Positions 1-12,393 are shown, numbered from the stretch's first letter. The stretch: 64,000 nt of DNA from Tomocerus qinae (GCA_020055645.1 CM034547.1:46350409-46414408), one strand, 5' to 3'. Program-made: numbers and translations. Notes: generated by a model not told the origin, from the sequence alone.

Positions 1-93
1 AAGTCTTTAATATCGAAGCCTAATAGCCAATATTTTCGCAATATTTTAGCTACAATACTCACGGTTGCGAATGTTAATGTAACCCTATTTCGA

Positions 94-2225
94 ATGAGAT
101 ATAAAATAAAACATTTTCTAGAAATTTGCATTGGAAGAATGCTCTCAAAATCTCCGCAGGGTCGAATGTTCAATAAATCGAATTTTCGCTGGTTCATATT
201 CAGTTTTATTAATGCAATTAGTATTCTGAAAATTGAGGGATTAGCAACATTTGTTCCGGCCACTTGTGTACTATTAGAAAACAGAAATTTTCAAGGAAAA
301 GGAAATGAAATGTCCGAAATGGATACATCTGGGATATGTAAGCCTAAGGAAATTCCAGGATTGAGGATTAGGTTCATTGCCAGAATTCACGAAAAGCCGA
401 ATTGTAAAATATTTTCAATATTTATAATGATTTTAAACTAAATCAAACATTTTGATAAACGAGCTATTTATTTGTAGGTGAAGTAATGACGAGACTAATT
501 TTGACCTGGAGTCACAAACCACCTGCGGTCATAAAATTCAGCGAATCTCAATTTGCTTGGCATTTCTTTGAAAATGTCACCAACAATTACCAGCTGGGTC
601 TGTGGAAGTTGATTACATCCACCCTGTTCACACACAAGAGTATCAATTTGTTAAAAGGTCGGTACTTTTACAAAGGAGATTCGGGAGAGAAATCAATTAG
701 GAGAAAATGCAACTATTATCTCAAATATGCGTTTGATATTGTGCACCGAGCCAGGCTAAATAAAGATCACTTTTCGATTGGAAAAGGCACATCTGTACAT
801 TTATTGTACAAATATTTTGGCAAGTCTTTTCCAATTCATTTTCCCAATACAAATCAAAGCAAAAATAAATTTCTTTACTACGCTAGTGACAGAGGAATGA
901 TGGATGATGCCTGTCAGAAAAGACACCGGAGAAAAGAGTTGGAGGCTCTTACAAGTATTTTCAACGAAGTAGATCGACTATTCTGCGATGTATTTTGGTA
1001 TTATAACATAACGTGGAAAAGGGAGAAGCACAATACAGCAACATTAAACAATTTAATGTATTGGAAAAAACGGGCAAATTCCATCGTGGAAGTCGACATT
1101 ACTCATCAGTACCCGTTTGTTTCCAAATCGTTTTACCATGAATCATCTTCAGTAACATTTATCGTCCTGGAAGAACCAAGTTTTTTCTGGAATAACCTAA
1201 TTAGACCATTTAAAAATTCCGTATGGGCTACGGTAATTTCTGCAAGGTTGATATTACTGGCTGCAAGTCTGTTTTCAAAATGTCTGCTGTGGCAGGATCC
1301 CAATAGTGTTTCGGAGAGCATTCTCATCAAAACATTTTCGCAGCCTGTGAAACCAAAAATTAATTTTGTCACTCCTGGGATGTTTCATATGTTGACTAGA
1401 TGACCCATGGAGATTCTTATCGTTGCATATGCCAGTATGATCCTTTTTGTATTTCAAAATCCTTCTTTTCCGTGGACACCAACAACTTTTACAGAACTGA
1501 ATTCGACCAAAAATTCTTTTATACTGGATACATCTATGTACAGTGGGATAGATTTAGAGTACATTAAAAAGACTTTGAATCTTCAATTACAGATTTCTAC
1601 TGGAGTTTGGCATTCTTTCTTGAAAGATATCATTCATGATGACTTCAAAAATAGCAAACATCGTGTGGCGATTCTTTTGCAAGATGTAGAAGTAGATTAC
1701 TATTTACATGGGAAACTTCATATTGCCGACTCGTTCCCGTTTAATGGAAAAATAAGGCGAGCCGAAGAAAAAGTTTTGCCAGCAATGAGATTTATAACAA
1801 TGTCCCCATATGCAAGCAGATATCATTATTTAATTGATGCCATCAGCCTTTTGACCCAGGCTGGCGTTCGCATCAGATGGGAAAAGTTACAAAATCATTT
1901 TTATGAATTTGTCTCACCTGTGTATGCCAATAAAAAATATCCGGGTGATGACGATTCCAAACTGAAAAGTTTGGGTTTACAAGTGTACGCCCCAACTGCT
2001 GTACTTTGGATTATTGGACTAAAAGCCTCCTTTATACTTTTCATTATTGAAATACTTTTAGACATCAATACACGAACTAGCGTTAAATACATGATTTACT
2101 CCCGGTTTAGGAAATGTATTGATTGGATAGCTAAAATGATAAAGAAAATTACAACAAGACCAAATCGAACGGTTGTTACAATATTCCGCCAACGCATCAA
2201 AGAACCACATGCAATTCAAAATTAA
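94..2225 (+). pseudogene. Divergent ionotropic receptor (IR)-like gene with one in-frame TGA
   Basis: Best model has two exons, 94-403 and 478-2225, joined in phase (AAT T|GT GAA). The frame is open for about 685 codons except for one TGA at 1401-1403; the next codons (CCC ATG GAG) continue the same frame. Seen: a hydrophobic segment after a PF-x-x-S-x-W motif (about residues 352-372), as at the first membrane segment of the second IR in this window (38970). A further hydrophobic stretch starts with ILIVAYASMILFVF just after the TGA. A last membrane helix near VLWIIGLKASFILFIIEILL is followed by a basic tail, as in IRs. Family knowledge: insect IRs are divergent ionotropic-glutamate-receptor relatives that act as ligand-gated chemosensory channels. 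The N-terminal exon is less certain and the gene could begin before the window. Either a recent pseudogene or a stop-codon readthrough gene. Confidence 0.6.
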
Positions 2226-4326
2226 TTTAATGATTCAGTATCTTGGTATTTATTGATAATTTTTTAATTTTCATCCTTCAAATTCTGTATAGCATACCAT
2301 TATATACTGCCTTTACATAAAGCAATTTGTGATGAATAAATACATCTACTAATGTAATTTTTACTCGTAACATAACATAACTTCAAAATTTTTTAGTTTC
2401 CCATTCATAATTTGACCTTTTTAAACTGGTGATAATATTTTTTAACATTCCCAGAAAACGGAGTTGTAATAATTATAATTAAATGCATTAAGGTGACTGT
2501 GTATACGATTTGGGAATCTCTGGTGACTATCAAAATACATGTTAAAATTTTTTGCCATTCTTGATATAACTTCCAGAGTTTTACTCCGATTTTCTAATGA
2601 AGTACATTTACGGAAAGGTAAAAACATTGGCTAGGATTTAATTTGGGAAAATTTTCGATTTTTTTGATTATTTAGCAGTAGCAATGGTTCAAAATTTTAT
2701 GCGAATTTCTATCCAGATGTCATCATTAAAGTATGACATGTATAAAAACTGAGGCAATAATCGAACATTTTCCCAAATTAAATCCTAGCCAATGCGTTTG
2801 CCTTTCCGAAAATGTACATCATTAGAAAATCGGAGTAAAACTCTGGAAGTTATATCAAAAATAGCAAAGAGAGTTTCATAAAAAAGGTTGAAATGTAAAC
2901 TGCCTCATACTTGACCGGATGTGCAAGTCATAGAATATCCGACATTGAAGCAATGGACTGATATCAACTTGACATGAGCTAGAGCATTGAGCTTTTTCTC
3001 TATGCCAACGCTGATGGTGTCATAATTTTCATAGTGTCATTGCTTGATTACAGTCAGTAGTAATTCGATCCCATGGTTACTGATGTCCCACCCAAGAGAT
3101 AGCAGTGCAATACTCGAAATAATGTGTGGAAATGCAAATGTGCCTCTACATCCAAATGTAGCCAGTTCATGGCATGAACAAATTCTTGTGCACATTGGAT
3201 GAAGATTTTGCAGTGCAGATTGCTGTTGCTATTGGCTCCCTGTGTTAAATAGCTACATACCATTCAAAATTAGGAACTTCCTTGGAAACTTTCAATTTTG
3301 TTATTTTGAAGTATTGCAATATACTGCCCAGCGTCGAATACTGCGATTGTGTGGTTATCTCCAGTTAGTTTTTCGGTTAGTAGGGCTATGGGTTTCGGCT
3401 ACCGTTAGAAGCATATTTTTATTTGAATTTTGAAATATTTAAAAATTTCGAATTTCGAAATAAAAGAGGAACAGCCACCTTAAGCTTTATTTTGCATACA
3501 ACACAACGTCTATTTAGTATTATTATTATTAGTAAGTATATAGAAGGAAATCTTCATTGCATTAATAAAGAAAGACGCAATTATTCTGTGGCATAAACTG
3601 ACCATTATGATTATATCGCATATTTTAAGCACTCAGACCCATGTGTAAATTGATATACAGCGATTCATAAGTTAAATTATAATTTATAACATCATAATGA
3701 AATGATAATAAATAATATTCATGACATGTAACAATAATAATTTATAATAACTCTATGTACTATATAGAGAAAAGTAGATAATATTTATTGCTTTTCCGCA
3801 TGCCATGCCGAAATGTCAAGTTTAAGGTCAAAAGGACATAAAGAGTGAATGTGAATGAATTCATCATTCCCACATGCATTACAGACATAGAAAATTATGT
3901 TTAACTAAGAATAAGAACAAACATTAATCCCTTCAATTCTTCTTCAACCACAAAGTAAAAGCGCATGTATTAATTTCTCAAGAATTATTTTCTACCTTTG
4001 CTTGTTATTAAAATAAAAAAAACTGGCCAAGAAATTTCATCATCAATTGAACCGGTTATATTTATTTCAGATTGAATCACCTTCAAGAAGTTCATTCAAA
4101 GTTCAAAAACCTTGAAATCATGATCAAATGTATCATATGCACATAATAATGTCTTATGGTCTTATAATATGATATCGTTGAAGATGAAGATATAAATAAC
4201 GTACGATGTAAGTCTCGGCTCATTGCAAATTGTAAATCCAAAGGAGAAAATATTTTGCACTAGACCATAAAATCATTAGCAAAATAACTTAAACGAAAAT
4301 TAATCAATTAAAGACTTACTTTCAAA
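2226..4326. other. Intergenic region
   Basis: No coding exon could be supported. It contains the foldback repeat at 2552-2867 and AT-rich sequence; 4200-4326 is the likely 5' UTR and promoter side of the first GNAT gene. Confidence 0.5.
2552..2867. repeat. Foldback repeat with two ~109-bp inverted arms
   Basis: The left arm (about 2552-2660) reads ...TTGATATAACTTCCAGAG...GGCTAGGATTTAATTTGGG.... Its reverse complement is found at about 2759-2867 with only scattered mismatches. The spacer is about 98 bp. No coding potential and no clear target-site duplication were found. A transcript across it would form a long hairpin. Confidence 0.85.
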
Positions 4327-5497
4327 ATGAAAACATTGCAAGAGGAAACACAAAATTCTCAAGTGACTGACATCAATGATGGTCAGAGTCCTTTCAAGCA
4401 AATAAGGAGCGAAGTATTCAGTATCATAAATGATGATCAAATGTGTTTAGCTATAAATATAATGAAAAATAGACTTCCAAAAGCAGCACATGTAAGTTAA
4501 ATCCTATATTGTTCAATTACAAAATACCTTCACAAATTATGTTCCTTTTTTTAAATAGGCTTACAACATGGCCAAAATGGCATGCAAATTTCCAAGTATT
4601 AAAGTTTACTCCCTCAATGGTGACTTGACCGAGAAAGCAATTTTTGTCCTTATTGACATTCGTCAGGTACTAATGAATATGTTCTTTTTTAATTAAATAC
4701 TCTTCCCCTCTATAATTAACTAACAATGCATTTTCATTATCTACCAAAGGATTTTAATCAGGATATCAACATCTCAGTTCCTTGGGACTTCAAAGTCTCC
4801 GAGAGTGTGAAACAAGCTTTTATTCACACGTCAATAATTGATTGGAATGACAAATATGTGTTCTCGGCTGTAGATAGACTTATTTCGCCAATGCTAATGG
4901 AAATAAGTACCATTCACAAAGGAAACTCGTCAACATGCAATCCTAACTATTACTTTTACATGGCTCAAGAAGATGCTGCCAATTTGGACATAAAGTTCGA
5001 ATGTTCATTATTAATTCATAAAATTCTTAGAATATTCTAAAAATATATTATTGTGAAGTTGTTTCCGTTAATTTTACAGACTTCAGTCAGAAGTGGAAGT
5101 TAAACCTTTAAATTTAGACGCCAATGGAGGGATGGATTTACTTCTGAAAGGGTGGAAGTTCGCCAGACCAAGGACTGGTGAATATTTGCAGGATGTAGTT
5201 AAGAACGGATGGTCATCAGGAGTACACGTCGACGGAAATCCTGTTTGTGGATTAATAGAGAATAGAAATGGAAGCTTGGGTATGCTGTTCACAGCCAAAG
5301 ATCATCGTGGTAAAGGATATGCTAAAGTATGCACCCAGTATCTTATGAAACAATTGGGATTGAATGGATTTGTCGCAGCAAGTGCAGTAGAATGTCGTAA
5401 TATCGCTTCCAGCGAATTTCATAAGAAAATTGGCTTGGTTGAAGCAGGTTTGTGTGATTACATTTATTTTGAGAACCCAGGGTTTGAAGCTAAATAA
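4327..5497 (+). CDS. GNAT-fold N-acyltransferase (GLYAT/FR47-like), copy 1
   Basis: Four exons: 4327-4491, 4559-4666, 4750-4994 and 5080-5497, giving 311 aa. The exon 3 to 4 junction restores GAC ATA AA|A CTT CAG (DIKLQ). The C-terminal third carries the GNAT acetyl-CoA-binding motif HRGKGYAK (about residues 248-255), preceded by GMLFTAKD and followed by CTQYLMKQLG, the arrangement of FR47/glycine-N-acyltransferase-like proteins. The N-terminal half (about 1-170) is the non-motif half typical of this group. Expected role: acyl or acetyl transfer from CoA to a small amine or amino acid, probably soluble; the substrate cannot be read from sequence. It has a near-identical paralog at 9485-10665 with the same four-exon structure and length. 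Confidence 0.85.
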
Positions 5498-6113
5498 ATC
5501 ATTAATTTAATTTACATTAGCTTGACCTTCGTCTACAGCTAAGAATGTAAAATCATCGATCTATGCTATCTAAGTTATCAAAACTATCAAAATTATCGAT
5601 CGATTGAAAAGTCTCATAATTAACAAATAAAAATTAATACCCAAATAAATCAACATAAAAAATTAATGATTCATTCCTAGAGCCTAAATAATTGGCAATT
5701 ACTAGCATAATAAGCAATGCAATTGTGTGTGCCTGATTTTTTAATGCAATGTTATTACAATTTGGTGTCACATCATAATAAAAGTTTGATAAATATTGAA
5801 TCATGTGTGCCAATTTGTTAAAAATATTGCAGCTTGTAACCGAGAAACAGATGGACAAGCGTTTGTGATTTCTTGTTCCTGCAATCTTTATTGAACAATG
5901 AAAATTATTTGCTACATGAGAATTTCCATTTATATTTATACAATTACTCTAGCTCAACTTTAGTAAATTATCCAAAATAGTTATATGAAATGAACTATTT
6001 ATAAACAAGGTTCTTATAACAATATAGAAAACTATAACACTAAAGACACTAAGTACTAATATTTCTGATATAGGTGTGTTATTAAACTGATTGTGAATAT
6101 GATCATAACAGAT
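5498..6113. other. Intergenic, convergent 3' ends
   Basis: Space between the convergent 3' ends of GNAT copy 1 and the F-box gene. Nothing supported here beyond AT-rich sequence with clustered ATCGAT and ATTATC motifs near 5550-5610. Confidence 0.4.
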
Positions 6114-7565
6114 TCAAGAGAATGGGAAGTGGTAAATATCTCTTTTGTGTTCAGCCCAAGTTTTTTCTGGGTCATTCTCGTAAAAAAATTCATCCATCGA
6201 ATAATAATGTAAACATTTTATGCGTCCGAGGGAGCAAAGAGTACTAACCAATATTCTGTAAGCATTTGAGTCTATGACCTCCACGAAAATTATTTCTTTC
6301 AACATCGGGCAAGGTATTTGATCCGCTGAAAATGGAAATACGTAATGGATGTCCACCTCCTTTAAGATGAGAGTTTTCAAATTAGGAAAATCAGCTATAA
6401 AGTGAAGTTTGCCTCTAAATCCAACGAGATCCAAAAGTTCCAAATTCTGCAGGTCTTTACTGCTGGGAAATACTTTTGCTACTTCGGATCGTCTGGCAGT
6501 GGCACCATCGAAATGAAGTCCAAGATGTTTCAACGTGTCTTTCAAACTTCGGAGAAGGGAATGTAATATGTTTATATCAACAGTTCCTATTCGCAAATAA
6601 ACCTTTGTCAGTGGGAATCTCTTTAATTCCAATCGCCGCAGCCGATTCTCATCAAAATCAATAATGGTGCTCAAAGATGCTAGATTTGGTAACAAATCCG
6701 GACTGTTTACAATGAAGTCGTGGATATAAGCTCGCACATGAATAGATGTTGTTTTACACCAGAAAGATTTCAGTTGAGGACAACTTGTAAATAAATCTGT
6801 CAAGAACTCAACAAATCCATTTCGTATTTTCCGTTTTCCATCCAAAATATTCATGTCAAAAGTTATTTTCTTTAGATTGGATGACAACGGTTTAGGCATA
6901 GAGTCACCGTCACTAAACTCTTCATATATTATTATGCGATGACCTTCAGGATTGGGTGGAAGTACACCACTTACAATCATCACACTTCTCGTATTTCTCA
7001 GCTGTTCGTGCAATAGTTTCTTCAACAAAGAAATATTCCATTTTGCTCGTTTCAGCTCAATGACTTTAATACTGGGCCCGAATTTATTCAAAAATTCCTG
7101 AACTTCATCCTCCCAGAGTAGAACATCTTTCCCAAGTATGATAGTTGAGCAAATGTTATTATGCCGTGTTATTTCCTGAGTAAATCTTGCAACTGAATGG
7201 GTATCTGGAAGATTAATGCGAACTTTCTTTTGTAATTGAACTTCGGCAAATCGATTCCACTTTTTGCTCACCAATCTACAATTTTTAATGTCGTCTACTG
7301 ATAAATACTTGAAAATATGAAGCATGGGATTTGAAAGCAATTTCAACGCTTCTGTGTTCCAAACTTTGCACACCAAACGACAATCCCTCCGTTCGTCAAT
7401 GCAGAGGAATCTCAATATATTCTGGACAATCTGAATAATTTTAATTTAAAAACAATTGTTTTAAGAAATACTGTATATATAAATAAATAAAAAGTGAGTC
7501 AAATAAAGTGTACGGACAAAAACCGCATAAAAACTTACTAAAGGACATTGCACTGCAGTTTCCAT
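6114..7565 (-). CDS. F-box protein with two consecutive F-box-like motifs
   Basis: Two exons on the minus strand: 7565-7539 (nine codons, ATG GAA ACT...) and 7430-6114, giving 447 aa. The tiny first exon is needed because exon 2 has no early ATG. Seen: PLIVQNILRFL..DCRLVCKVW at residues 8-33 and again PMLHIFKYLSVDDIKNCRLV at residues 44-63. Both fit the F-box pattern (P-x-x-[IL]-x-x-[IL][FL]-x-x-L, then CRLV-x-x-x-W). The remaining ~370 residues have irregular leucine-rich spacing (for example LQNLELLDLVGFRGKLHFI, FPNLKTLILKEVDI), as in FBXL-type proteins. Expected role: substrate adaptor of an SCF (Skp1-Cullin-F-box) ubiquitin ligase. It lies antisense between the two GNAT copies. The target is unknown. 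Confidence 0.8.
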
Positions 7566-8269
7566 TTTTATAACAGTAATGTTGATGTACATACAGTCAA
7601 CTTATCAGAGTAATAAATCCTTCACGTATATTTTGCTAAGGAATGATTTTTTCTCGTTTTTAGTGATTTACCGATCGTCAGTGTAAAATGAATATTTTTT
7701 GAGATGTGCCCGACGACCGAGACTAGACGAGCTTTTGTGCTATCTATTATATTTACTTAATCTGAAAGTCTGAATAGCTGACTTGTTTGTACATAAAGAT
7801 AAAATCTGTATATATACAATTTAATATTATTGTATTAGAAAAAATATATTTCAGTTCTTTGTTACCTTTACAGACTACTATAAGTAAATGTCTTATCTGT
7901 CTGCATACCTAGCAGACTTAGTGAACAATCAATTTACATCCTTGATATCTTGAATATTGATATTCGCACTGCTATTGTCATTTTAACTAATATTTACATC
8001 TATACGTATACAGATACTCAACCGACGAATGTACTAATACGATGTAAATTCAAGATAAACAGCGAAACACAACCATAAATGCACCGCAAATGCATCTCTT
8101 CTTTCCCTGTGCCCTGGCTCTAGTTGTATAGTTATCATACGATGCTTATGACATTTATAGTTCATGACATTTGCTTATGAAAGCAAGGCAATAAGGTTTA
8201 TTCTGAGTTAAGTATATAAGGATTGGGGACATTGAAGACATAATGCATATTCCCATTAAATATTTGATA

Positions 8270-8640
8270 GAGAATAATATACTCTGACTCTATCTCTATA
8301 TTATAATCGTAGAGTTGATAAAGCAATAAATTTACCTGTCTATATAAATATATATATATGTCTGTACTTGTGGTAGGGTAACCCCAAAATGCCCAAGCGC
8401 TCATGCAATGCATATAACATAAAACAATGAACTACACTCTAGGATGATATTGGCATATCTTGAAATTAAACCAAAAAATGTTGACACTGAAATTTTCGTA
8501 GTGGCACAGCAGCCTTTGGTAGGAGACGAGAGTTGGCAGTTGAATTTAAAACTTGTCCAAATTGAAGGATTATGAAAAAGTAGGTAAAAACTTCTCCCAA
8601 AACCAGCAAACAAACAGTAACAATCTAACAACACTCTTAC
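8270..8640 (-). repeat. Dispersed non-autonomous repeat, copy A
   Basis: Reverse-complement similarity to 34380-35030. Shared blocks include CTTGAAATTAAACCAAAAAA / TGTTGACAC (8460-8487 versus 34514-34543 inverted), GCGCTTGGGCATTTT-type sequence, and a terminal block GATAAAGCAATAAATTTACC next to a TATATA stretch and CTACCACA. Copy A lacks several hundred internal bases present in copy B. Confidence 0.75.
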
Positions 8641-9050
8641 ACCTACGAGAAATATGAATCTGGATATAATATCGTTGTGGCAGATTATTTGGGGCAAAAG
8701 TGCAGTTTCTATTTATAAGACCGATGGAGTGAAACAATTAACCCATAAAACCTGGAAAATTATTATGGCAAATGCATTCCATATATCTATATAATTTTTC
8801 CTGTTAACAAAATATAAACACAAAATAGCCACCATCAATCATTATGAATAGTAAATTGTAGTCCAAAACCTAGTGAAGAGAAAGATTCATTTTTCTATCC
8901 TTCACTTTTGGTAGGCATGCTGAAATTGTCCAGTTGAAGGTCAGCAAGTAAGCAAGGTCATTAAGTAATGAATGTACAATATACATCTGTGCAATACACT
9001 GAAATAGATTGTCTAGCTTGTCGTAAATCCATGAAAGTTAACTTGACAAA

Positions 9051-9099
9051 CTGGAAAAATTATACACCCCTTGATTCAAGGGGTGTATAATTTTTCCAG
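9051..9099. repeat. 49-bp near-perfect palindrome (24-bp arms, 1-nt centre)
   Basis: The arm CTGGAAAAATTATACACCCC + TTGA is followed by a single T and its exact reverse complement. It lies about 390 bp upstream of the GNAT copy 2 start codon. Confidence 0.95.
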
Positions 9100-9484
9100 A
9101 GTTTATCGTATCGAGGGTTTGATTTGCTGATCTCATTCAAGGCAATCAAGAATAAAAGTTTATATAGTCTGTAAAGGCTTATTTTCTCACGAATATTTTG
9201 ATAGTTTCAACATTAGCTATGGTATATAAGTAACTTTGAGAATAATGTAGAGTCCATTTCTATTGCAGGTATCCACAAGAAATTGTTTAGAAGGTATTTA
9301 TATATACGAATTAAACCGTTGAGACGCCTAGAATCTTAGTTTGATATAGGATTTCAGATTCTAGCCTCAGTGACGATTGTGAAATTAAGAGCTGCTAAAC
9401 AGTTGCTTTACACTGAATCACGAATTTCCAAGAAAAGAAAACTGAAAAGCCTGGCAATCAAGATATAAAAATCTTGCCTTCAAA

Positions 9485-10665
9485 ATGAAACCATTGGCAG
9501 TGGAAATAGAGAATTCACAAGTAGAAGTCAATGATACTAATGACGGCCAGAGTCCTTGCAAGCAAATAAGGAGCGAAGTATTCAGTATCATAAATGATGA
9601 TCAAATATGTGAAGCTGTAAATATTATGAAGGATAGGCTTCCAAGATCAGCCCATGTAAGTTAAATATTATATTGTTCAATTACAAAATACGGATACAAA
9701 TTATGTTCCCTTTTAAAAATAGGTTTACAACATGGCCAAAATGGCATGCAAATTTCCAAGTATTAAAGTTTACGCCCTCAATGGTGACTTGACCGAGAAA
9801 GCAATTTTTGTTCTCATAGACATTCGTCAGGTAATGAACATATTCGAAATACTTTTTTTATTCTAAAAGTATTATCCTCCCTCCCACTCCTAAAAATATA
9901 ATGGACAGGGTTTTTCTATTATCTGCAAAAGGATTTTCATCAAGATATCAACATCTCAGTTCCATGGGACTTCAAAGTATCAGAAAGTGTGAAACAAGCT
10001 TTTATTCATACGTCAGTAATTGACTGGGATGCTAAATATATATTCATGGCAGTGGACAGACTTATTTCGCCTATGATAATGGAAATAAGCACCATACACA
10101 AAGGAAACTCGACATTGACCAATCCCAACTATTACTATTACATGACCCAAGAAGATGCAGCCAATTTAGACATAAAGTACGATTGCTCATCATATAATGA
10201 TTCATAAAACGTTATAATACTTAAAATATGTAAAACTTCCGTTTATTTTCTAGACTTCAACCTGAAATTGAAGTAAAGCCATTAGACGCCATAGAAGGGT
10301 TAGAGCTGATTCTGAAAGGGTGGAAGTTCACCAGACCAGGAACCTCAGAATTTTTGCAAGATATAATTGAAAAAGGATGGACATCGGGAGTTTACGTCGG
10401 CGGAACTCCTGTTTCCGGAATAATAGAGAACAGAAGTGGAACCATAGGGATGCTGTTCACAGCCAAAGATCATCGTGGTAAAGGATACGCTAAAATATGC
10501 ACGCAGCATCTTATGAAACAATTGGGATTGAGTGGATTTGTCGTAGCAAGTGCAGTAGAATGTCGTAATATCGCTTCTCGAGAATTTCATAAGAAAGTGG
10601 GCTTGGCTGAAGTAGATATATGTGATGACGTTATATTTGAAAATGCAATTTTTGAGGCAAAATAA
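9485..10665 (+). CDS. GNAT-fold N-acyltransferase (GLYAT/FR47-like), copy 2
   Basis: Four exons: 9485-9655, 9723-9830, 9932-10176 and 10254-10665, again 311 aa. Exons 2 and 3 have exactly the same lengths (108 and 245 nt) and phases as copy 1. The motif HRGKGYAK sits at the same residues (248-255). Most differences are in the first ~20 residues, after the DIKLQ junction, and near the C-terminus (VDICDDVIFEN versus AGLCDYIYFEN). The exon 2 peptide is nearly unchanged, and both coding exons and adjacent intron edges are similar, which points to a recent tandem duplication. The reaction is expected to match copy 1; a shift in substrate choice is possible but unproven. Confidence 0.85.
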
Positions 10666-11248
10666 AATTTTCTAATACAAATAAGTTTAAAATATGTAAA
10701 AAAAAAGTAACGCGGGGTTATAACCAACATATTCTTGAATTCTAAGTTGTCTAATTTTCTGACAGTGCTCTATGACTATGACCTCAGCGTTATTATTTAC
10801 TTTCCATATAACTATCATCCATATTATTCTGACAGCAAAACATAGGATTCTATTACATGTGCAATGCAAACAATAATATAGTGATTAATCAAGGATGGTA
10901 TAGGGCATAGTATGTGATTTATTATAAAGTATATGTTATTAATACCCAACGAAAACAAAGAAAAAGCTTGAAAAAATCATCCAACTAATTTTCATAAACA
11001 ACTATAACAAAAACAATTTCAAACCTGCTATTAAAATGGTTCAGTAACCTAAATTATGTTATCGCAAATGTTTTCCGATGTAGTACGTAAGATGTTTATT
11101 TCACAGATTGTATACACATACAATAGAAAACATTGAAAAATATTAATTTGCAATTTCCATAATCGGAATAATGAAACAATAATAGAAATAAAATCATTAT
11201 ACTACCTGACAAGTTCCATATTCTGGAAACTTACGTTTGGGGTTGTTT
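10666..11248. other. Intergenic, convergent 3' ends
   Basis: Lies between the 3' ends of GNAT copy 2 and the MYND gene. No supported gene or repeat. Confidence 0.4.
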
Positions 11249-12393
11249 TCAAGAATTAATGGAACATGACATTGAATGTGTTTTCCAGGAAGCCTTTTGG
11301 CACAATTTATCACAGTAATTGGCTTTCTTACAGCTGGCACATTTCATAAGTTGGATACTTCCTTTGTGACCAAGCTCAACTTCTCCACAATGATTGCATG
11401 CAGAATTTGACAAATCTTTCAAGACCATGTGAATCAATCTTTTGCAATGGTCAAAACCCTTATTGCCGATATTCCATTTTTGCTCTAAACGTTCATCCGA
11501 CGATTCCTTCCCTATTAATTCTTCCACAATCGAACCCGGAAATTTTTCAACGTAATCATCATAAGTCCCATGCATAATTAATCCAGTTTGACCTTGTAAA
11601 CCAAATTGCAAAGAAGTAGGATCCACGATGTGAACACACTTGTCGTCAGAATCCTCTTTTAAAACAATTACGCTGTGATTGACGGCAGGACCATCCTTTG
11701 AGTAGCCGGAAAAGCACTCCACAGGTTCTTTAATAACATCCATATGCTTACTTCCAATGGAAATGTTGGTTTCCACAATATGATATTGTTTCGGCACTAT
11801 GACCAGGTCTCCCAACCAGGCAGAAGAAAAAGGAACCTAAGAATAATAAAATATAAAAAGTGGAATGGAAAAACCAATAAATCAACCTTTAAGCCTATAC
11901 AATATCGATAACATATTATAGCCGTATATAAATAACTTACAATATTACCACTTGGAAGTTTCCAAGACTTGAACCCTAAACTTTCCAAATCTGGAACCAT
12001 CTTTAGAATAGCAATAGGGATTATTCCACAAGCATACCGTAATCTTATGAGCCAATAGATTGACTCCTGTTGTTTAAAAGACATGTCCGTACCAGTTAGT
12101 TTGAAAAAATTTTTGGCCGTAGAAATGGTATTTCGGTTATGTTCCCTTTTTTCTGTAAGACTTATATCCGAAAATAAATCCTTTTCTAAAGTATACTTTG
12201 TACAAAGCAAATCTTTAGTATAATCTTCGGGAAGATTATGTGGAAGTGACAAAGAATTGGCATCGGGATAGGGACAATTTTTCTCAACGTTTATTAAGTT
12301 TGCAGTAGTTAATTTGGGATCCATATATTGCCAAGCAGAGATAGCTCGAAGGCAAAGGTCAACCAAATCAACAGCACTCGATAGTTCTTCCAT
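11249..12393 (-). CDS. MYND-type zinc-finger protein
   Basis: Two exons, 12393-11941 and 11836-11249, joined in phase 0 (GGT AAT ATT|GTT CCT), giving 346 aa. The C-terminus holds a complete MYND finger: C298, C301, C317, C320, C326, C330, H338, C342 (C-x2-C-x15-C-x2-C-x5-C-x3-C-x7-H-x3-C). The first ~290 residues show no domain I recognise; they contain WxIGNKG and repeated acidic stretches. Family knowledge: MYND fingers bind proline-rich peptides and occur in transcriptional cofactors, SMYD methyltransferases and many arthropod orphan proteins. No SET-domain motif is visible, so it is not a SMYD enzyme. The start codon is the first ATG of exon 1; no upstream in-frame exon was needed. Confidence 0.75.

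Larger units (their letters stand above)
7566..9484. other. Intergenic region with repeats
   Basis: Holds one copy of a dispersed repeat (about 8270-8640) and a 49-bp near-perfect palindrome (9051-9099). ORFs at 8198-8697 fall inside the repeat and show no family resemblance. 9230-9484 is the likely 5' side of GNAT copy 2. Confidence 0.5.
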
